Source of the DNA: Saccharothrix australiensis
GTDB taxonomy: Bacteria; Actinomycetota; Actinomycetes; Mycobacteriales; Pseudonocardiaceae
Direction: 5' to 3'
DNA length: 64,000 nucleotides
NCBI RefSeq assembly: GCF_003634935.1
Contig: NZ_RBXO01000001.1
Span: 868,001-932,000 of the forward strand
Shown: one piece after another, positions 62,185-64,000 of the stretch
Layout of the letters: every line of letters begins with the position of its first letter
How positions within the stretch are numbered: position 1 is the stretch's first letter
Notes under the pieces: generated by a model
Seen by the model: the letters and a program-made list of their open reading frames with translations, nothing else
Database searches by the model: none
What the model was told of the DNA's origin: nothing
Position numbers and translations under genes: made by a program

Positions 62185-62873
62185 CGGGCGGCGCGGGCGC
62201 GGCGCTTCCGGGCGTCGCCCCGCTCCAGCCACCACTCCACGAACAGGAACGGCAGCACCCAGCCCATCCACCCCGCCAGGCCCGAGACGGCCTGGGACAG
62301 CGCGACCTCGCTGCCGCCGAACGTCGTGTCGAGCTGCGGGGTCAGCGCGATGGTCGTGCCCACCGCCCAGAACCGGTTGGTGATGATGGACAGCGTCAGC
62401 GCGGAGCTGCGCAGCATCCACCGGCGGTGGTCGACGTACCGCTGCTGCCTGCCCATCCGGTAGCCGGCGATCGTGAAGCCCAGCCAGAGCAGGCCCATCA
62501 GGACGTTGCCCGCCTGGTTGATCGGGCCGAACGGGGACACCGCGCCGATCGCCACGGCGAGCACGCCGGCGGGCAGGACGCCGCCGAACACGTAGACGCG
62601 GCCCGCCAACCGGTGCCCGCGCGGGTACTTCTGCCGGAACCACGGCCAGATCTGCAACACGCAGGTCAGGATCGCGATCGACCCGAAGACCACGTGGGCG
62701 GCCAGCGCGGGGTAGTGCCACGCGTGGTCGCCCGGCTGCGGGACGCGGGACTGCGCCCGGTCCAGCGACAGGTACGGCGGCAGCGAGAACGCCACGAACG
62801 CCAGCACCAGGATACCCAGCGGTGCGACCCACGGCCGCCGCCACCATCTCACCCTCACTTGAGTCTCCACCAT
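62046..62873 (-). CDS. DUF2306 membrane protein
   Basis: The 275-residue protein has about seven TM helices and the DUF2306 pattern: HVVFGSIAILTCVLQIWPWF, then KYPRGHRLAGRVYVFGG, NQAGNVLMGLLWLGFTIAGY and DHRRWMLRSSALT. The conserved His residues recall cytochrome-b-like heme ligands. The function is unknown. The C-terminal 45 residues are low-complexity (NSPPTSNSPSASNNPSG) and overlap the ogt 3' end by 139 bp. A GTG at 62858 is an alternative start. Confidence 0.85.
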   Translation of the reverse strand: MVETQVRVRWWRRPWVAPLGILVLAFVAFSLPPYLSLDRAQSRVPQPGDHAWHYPALAAHVVFGSIAILTCVLQIWPWFRQKYPRGHRLAGRVYVFGGVLPAGVLAVAIGAVSPFGPINQAGNVLMGLLWLGFTIAGYRMGRQQRYVDHRRWMLRSSALTLSIITNRFWAVGTTIALTPQLDTTFGGSEVALSQAVSGLAGWMGWVLPFLFVEWWLERGDARKRRARAARQPGSPARGSADRPSNSPPTSNSPSASNNPSGRPEERPADRPGVGV

Positions 62874-63070
62874 GAGGCGAATGTGGGGTGCGGGGCTGAC
62901 GAAGCGCGCACGGAGGGCTGACGAAGGGAAGGGGGAGCGGGTGCGAGGCGGGGCGGGAGAGGGGGAGCGGGGCGGGGGGCGGGGGCGGGAGAAGGGAGCG
63001 GTGCGGCTGAGAGTCAAAGATCAAGAGCGTCCTCGCCGGACGGGCAGGCCGCCAAGGAGGGGGAAGGGCG
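62874..63070. other. Purine-rich G-tract intergenic region
   Basis: The plus strand is a nearly pure G/A run with G-tracts, most densely at 62968-62989 (GGGGCGGGGGGCGGGGGCGGG-like), a G-quadruplex-capable pattern. It lies upstream of the DUF2306 gene on the template side. No gene is seen. Confidence 0.6.
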
Positions 63071-63197
63071 TCGTGTTCTCCCCGTATGGCCTGTCGAAGA
63101 CCACCACCCTTGTCAAGGCAGGTCAAGCGAAGGGCGTGCTTGACCTGCCTTGACAAGCGCGGTTGCCCTGCGGGCAGGCCATACGGGGAGAACACGA
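63071..63197. repeat. Nested perfect inverted repeat (127 bp)
   Basis: An outer pair of 23-bp arms, 63071-63093 and 63175-63197 (TCGTGTTCTCCCCGTATGGC...), and an inner pair of 20-bp arms, 63109-63128 and 63138-63157 (CTTGTCAAGGCAGGTCAAGC / its complement), are both perfect. The inner loop is 9 nt, and unpaired stretches of 15 and 17 nt separate the two stems. It encodes no protein I can support. It may be a small MITE-like element or a structured RNA/terminator. Confidence 0.9.
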
Positions 63198-63257
63198 GGC
63201 CAGGAGTGTGGGAGGCATCCCGGCGGCCGACTCGGAGCTGCGGAGTGCGGAGGCAGA

Positions 63258-63295
63258 CCGACAATGTTGGTTGTCTTGACAAGATTGATTGTCGG
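63258..63295 (+). promoter_or_regulatory. Operator of ArsR-type regulator
   Basis: CCGACAAT (63258-63265) and ATTGTCGG (63288-63295) are perfect 8-bp arms flanking TCTTG-A-CAAGA (63275-63285). TTGACA at 63276-63281 could be a -35. It lies just before the HTH gene, whose product likely binds here. TTGTC/GACAA motifs also occur in the nearby nested repeat. Confidence 0.6.
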
Positions 63296-63310
63296 TGGGA
63301 GGGTTTGCCC

Positions 63311-63898
63311 ATGCTTGAAGTGGCGGTGATCGAAGACGCGGCTACGGCCGAGGTGTCGTTGGACCCGGTCCGGGCGAGGTTGTTGGCCTTGTTGGCCGAG
63401 CCGGCGTCCGCGGCGATGTTGGCCGGCAAGGTGGGGCTGCCCCGGCAGAAGGTCAACTACCACCTGCGCACGTTGGAGCAGTACGGGCTGGTCGAGTTGG
63501 CCGAGGAGCGCCGCAAGGGCAACATGACCGAGCGGGTCATGCGGGCCACCGCCGCGTCCTACGTCATCTCGCCCGTCGCGCTGGCCGCGGTGCAGCCCGA
63601 TCCCGAGCGGTCGCCGGACCGGTTGTCCGCGCGGTGGTTGTTGGCGGTGGCCGCGCGGCTCGTGCGGGACGTCGGCAACCTGCTCACCGGCGCGTCCAAG
63701 GCGGGCAAGCGGGTGGCCACCTTCGCCATCGACGGCGAGGTCCGGTTCGCCACCGCCCGTGACCGCTCCGCGTTCGCCGAAGAGCTCGCGACGGCCGTGA
63801 CCGGCTTGGTCGCCAAGTACCACGACGACACCGCGGCGGGCGGGCGGGCGCACCGCGTCGTCGTCGCCGTCCACCCCAGCATCCCGAAGGAGTCGTGA
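63311..63898 (+). CDS. ArsR-type helix-turn-helix regulator
   Basis: The 195-residue protein has a winged HTH (RARLLALLAEPASAAMLAGK, then VGLPRQKVNYHLRTLEQYGL) and a C-terminal domain of the kind found in ArsR regulators paired with SRPBCC proteins. GGGAGGG precedes the ATG at 63311. Its stop overlaps the following start (TGATG). It probably autoregulates through the dyad at 63258-63295. Confidence 0.88.
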   Translation: MLEVAVIEDAATAEVSLDPVRARLLALLAEPASAAMLAGKVGLPRQKVNYHLRTLEQYGLVELAEERRKGNMTERVMRATAASYVISPVALAAVQPDPERSPDRLSARWLLAVAARLVRDVGNLLTGASKAGKRVATFAIDGEVRFATARDRSAFAEELATAVTGLVAKYHDDTAAGGRAHRVVVAVHPSIPKES

Positions 63899-64000
63899 TG
63901 GGGCACGCGTTCAACGAGACCAACCGGGCCGTGCTGGACGGTGTCACGCCGGACCAGGTCTGGGCGGCCATCGCCACCGGGCCGGGTATCGACTCGTGGT
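63898..64000 (+). CDS. SRPBCC/AHSA1-family protein (partial, cut by window end)
   Basis: Only the first 34 residues are visible (GHAFNETNRAVLDGVTPDQV, then WAAIATGPGIDSW). The TPDQVW...ATGPGIDSW pattern matches SRPBCC (AHSA1/START-like) proteins, commonly encoded after ArsR regulators. The ATG at 63898 overlaps the upstream stop; a GTG at 63895 is also in frame. The gene continues beyond the window. Confidence 0.75.
   Translation, partial: MGHAFNETNRAVLDGVTPDQVWAAIATGPGIDSW

Noticed and set aside
63071-63197. Insertion sequence ends
   Set aside because: The arms are inverted repeats, but no transposase frame lies between or beside them and the element is only 127 bp; kept as an unexplained repeat.

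Overview
The window is very GC-rich DNA with G/C-ending codons, dense gene packing, many ATGA/GTGA start-stop overlaps, GTG and TTG starts, and several probable leaderless genes. Family content points to an actinomycete, most likely of the family Pseudonocardiaceae (Saccharothrix/Actinosynnema/Lentzea-like): SepH, DUF397 with XRE-DUF5753, DUF4232, EspC-like type VII secretion proteins, an iniBAC-type locus, a SigE-family sigma factor and Ddn-like deazaflavin enzymes. This placement is inference from gene families. The region is chromosomal. I saw no insertion sequence, prophage, CRISPR array, rRNA or tRNA gene.

Layout. 0-17 kb is mostly core metabolism: sepH, serC, a second citrate synthase (citA-like), a DUF4232 secreted protein, pdxH, an MFS exporter, an XRE/DUF397 regulatory pair, an amino acid permease, aldose epimerase, amidohydrolase, a small membrane protein with a RHIM-like motif, an acyl-CoA dehydrogenase with its divergent TetR regulator, a PfkB kinase and the main citrate synthase gltA. 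17-31 kb holds a truncated photolyase, a SigE-type sigma factor with a membrane partner, an XRE-natA-natB ABC operon, a type VII secretion substrate cluster, a glpD/TetR/AGPS-like flavoprotein divergon, a cytosine-deaminase-like hydrolase, an oxidoreductase and a GNAT enzyme. 31-36 kb is an orphan FtsK-type ATPase operon with small helical proteins. 36-44 kb carries an SDR, an XRE-DUF5753 regulator, a lipase, a DUF4232 lipoprotein, a tandem gamma-glutamylcyclotransferase-fold protein, LysR, a Ddn-like protein and a PhzF-like protein.

44-52 kb is a complete ini-type locus. On the minus strand are iniB-like, iniA-like and iniC-like (two dynamin-type GTPases). Divergent on the plus strand are an Hsp70-like ATPase and a P-loop LuxR regulator resembling mycobacterial IniR. 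52-64 kb has an autoregulated TetR with a type B carboxylesterase lipoprotein, a DUF2165 protein, a 1351-residue HTH/STAND ATPase/TM/14x WD40 protein, a DNA alkylation repair pair (Ada-AlkA fusion and Ogt), a DUF2306 membrane protein whose 3' end overlaps ogt, an unusual nested inverted repeat, and an ArsR-type regulator followed by an SRPBCC gene cut by the window end.

Recurrent features are perfect GC-rich hairpin terminators, short-period tandem repeats (15, 19, 26, 47 and 52 bp) in intergenic DNA and once inside a TetR gene, and TANNNT elements 6-8 nt before start codons.
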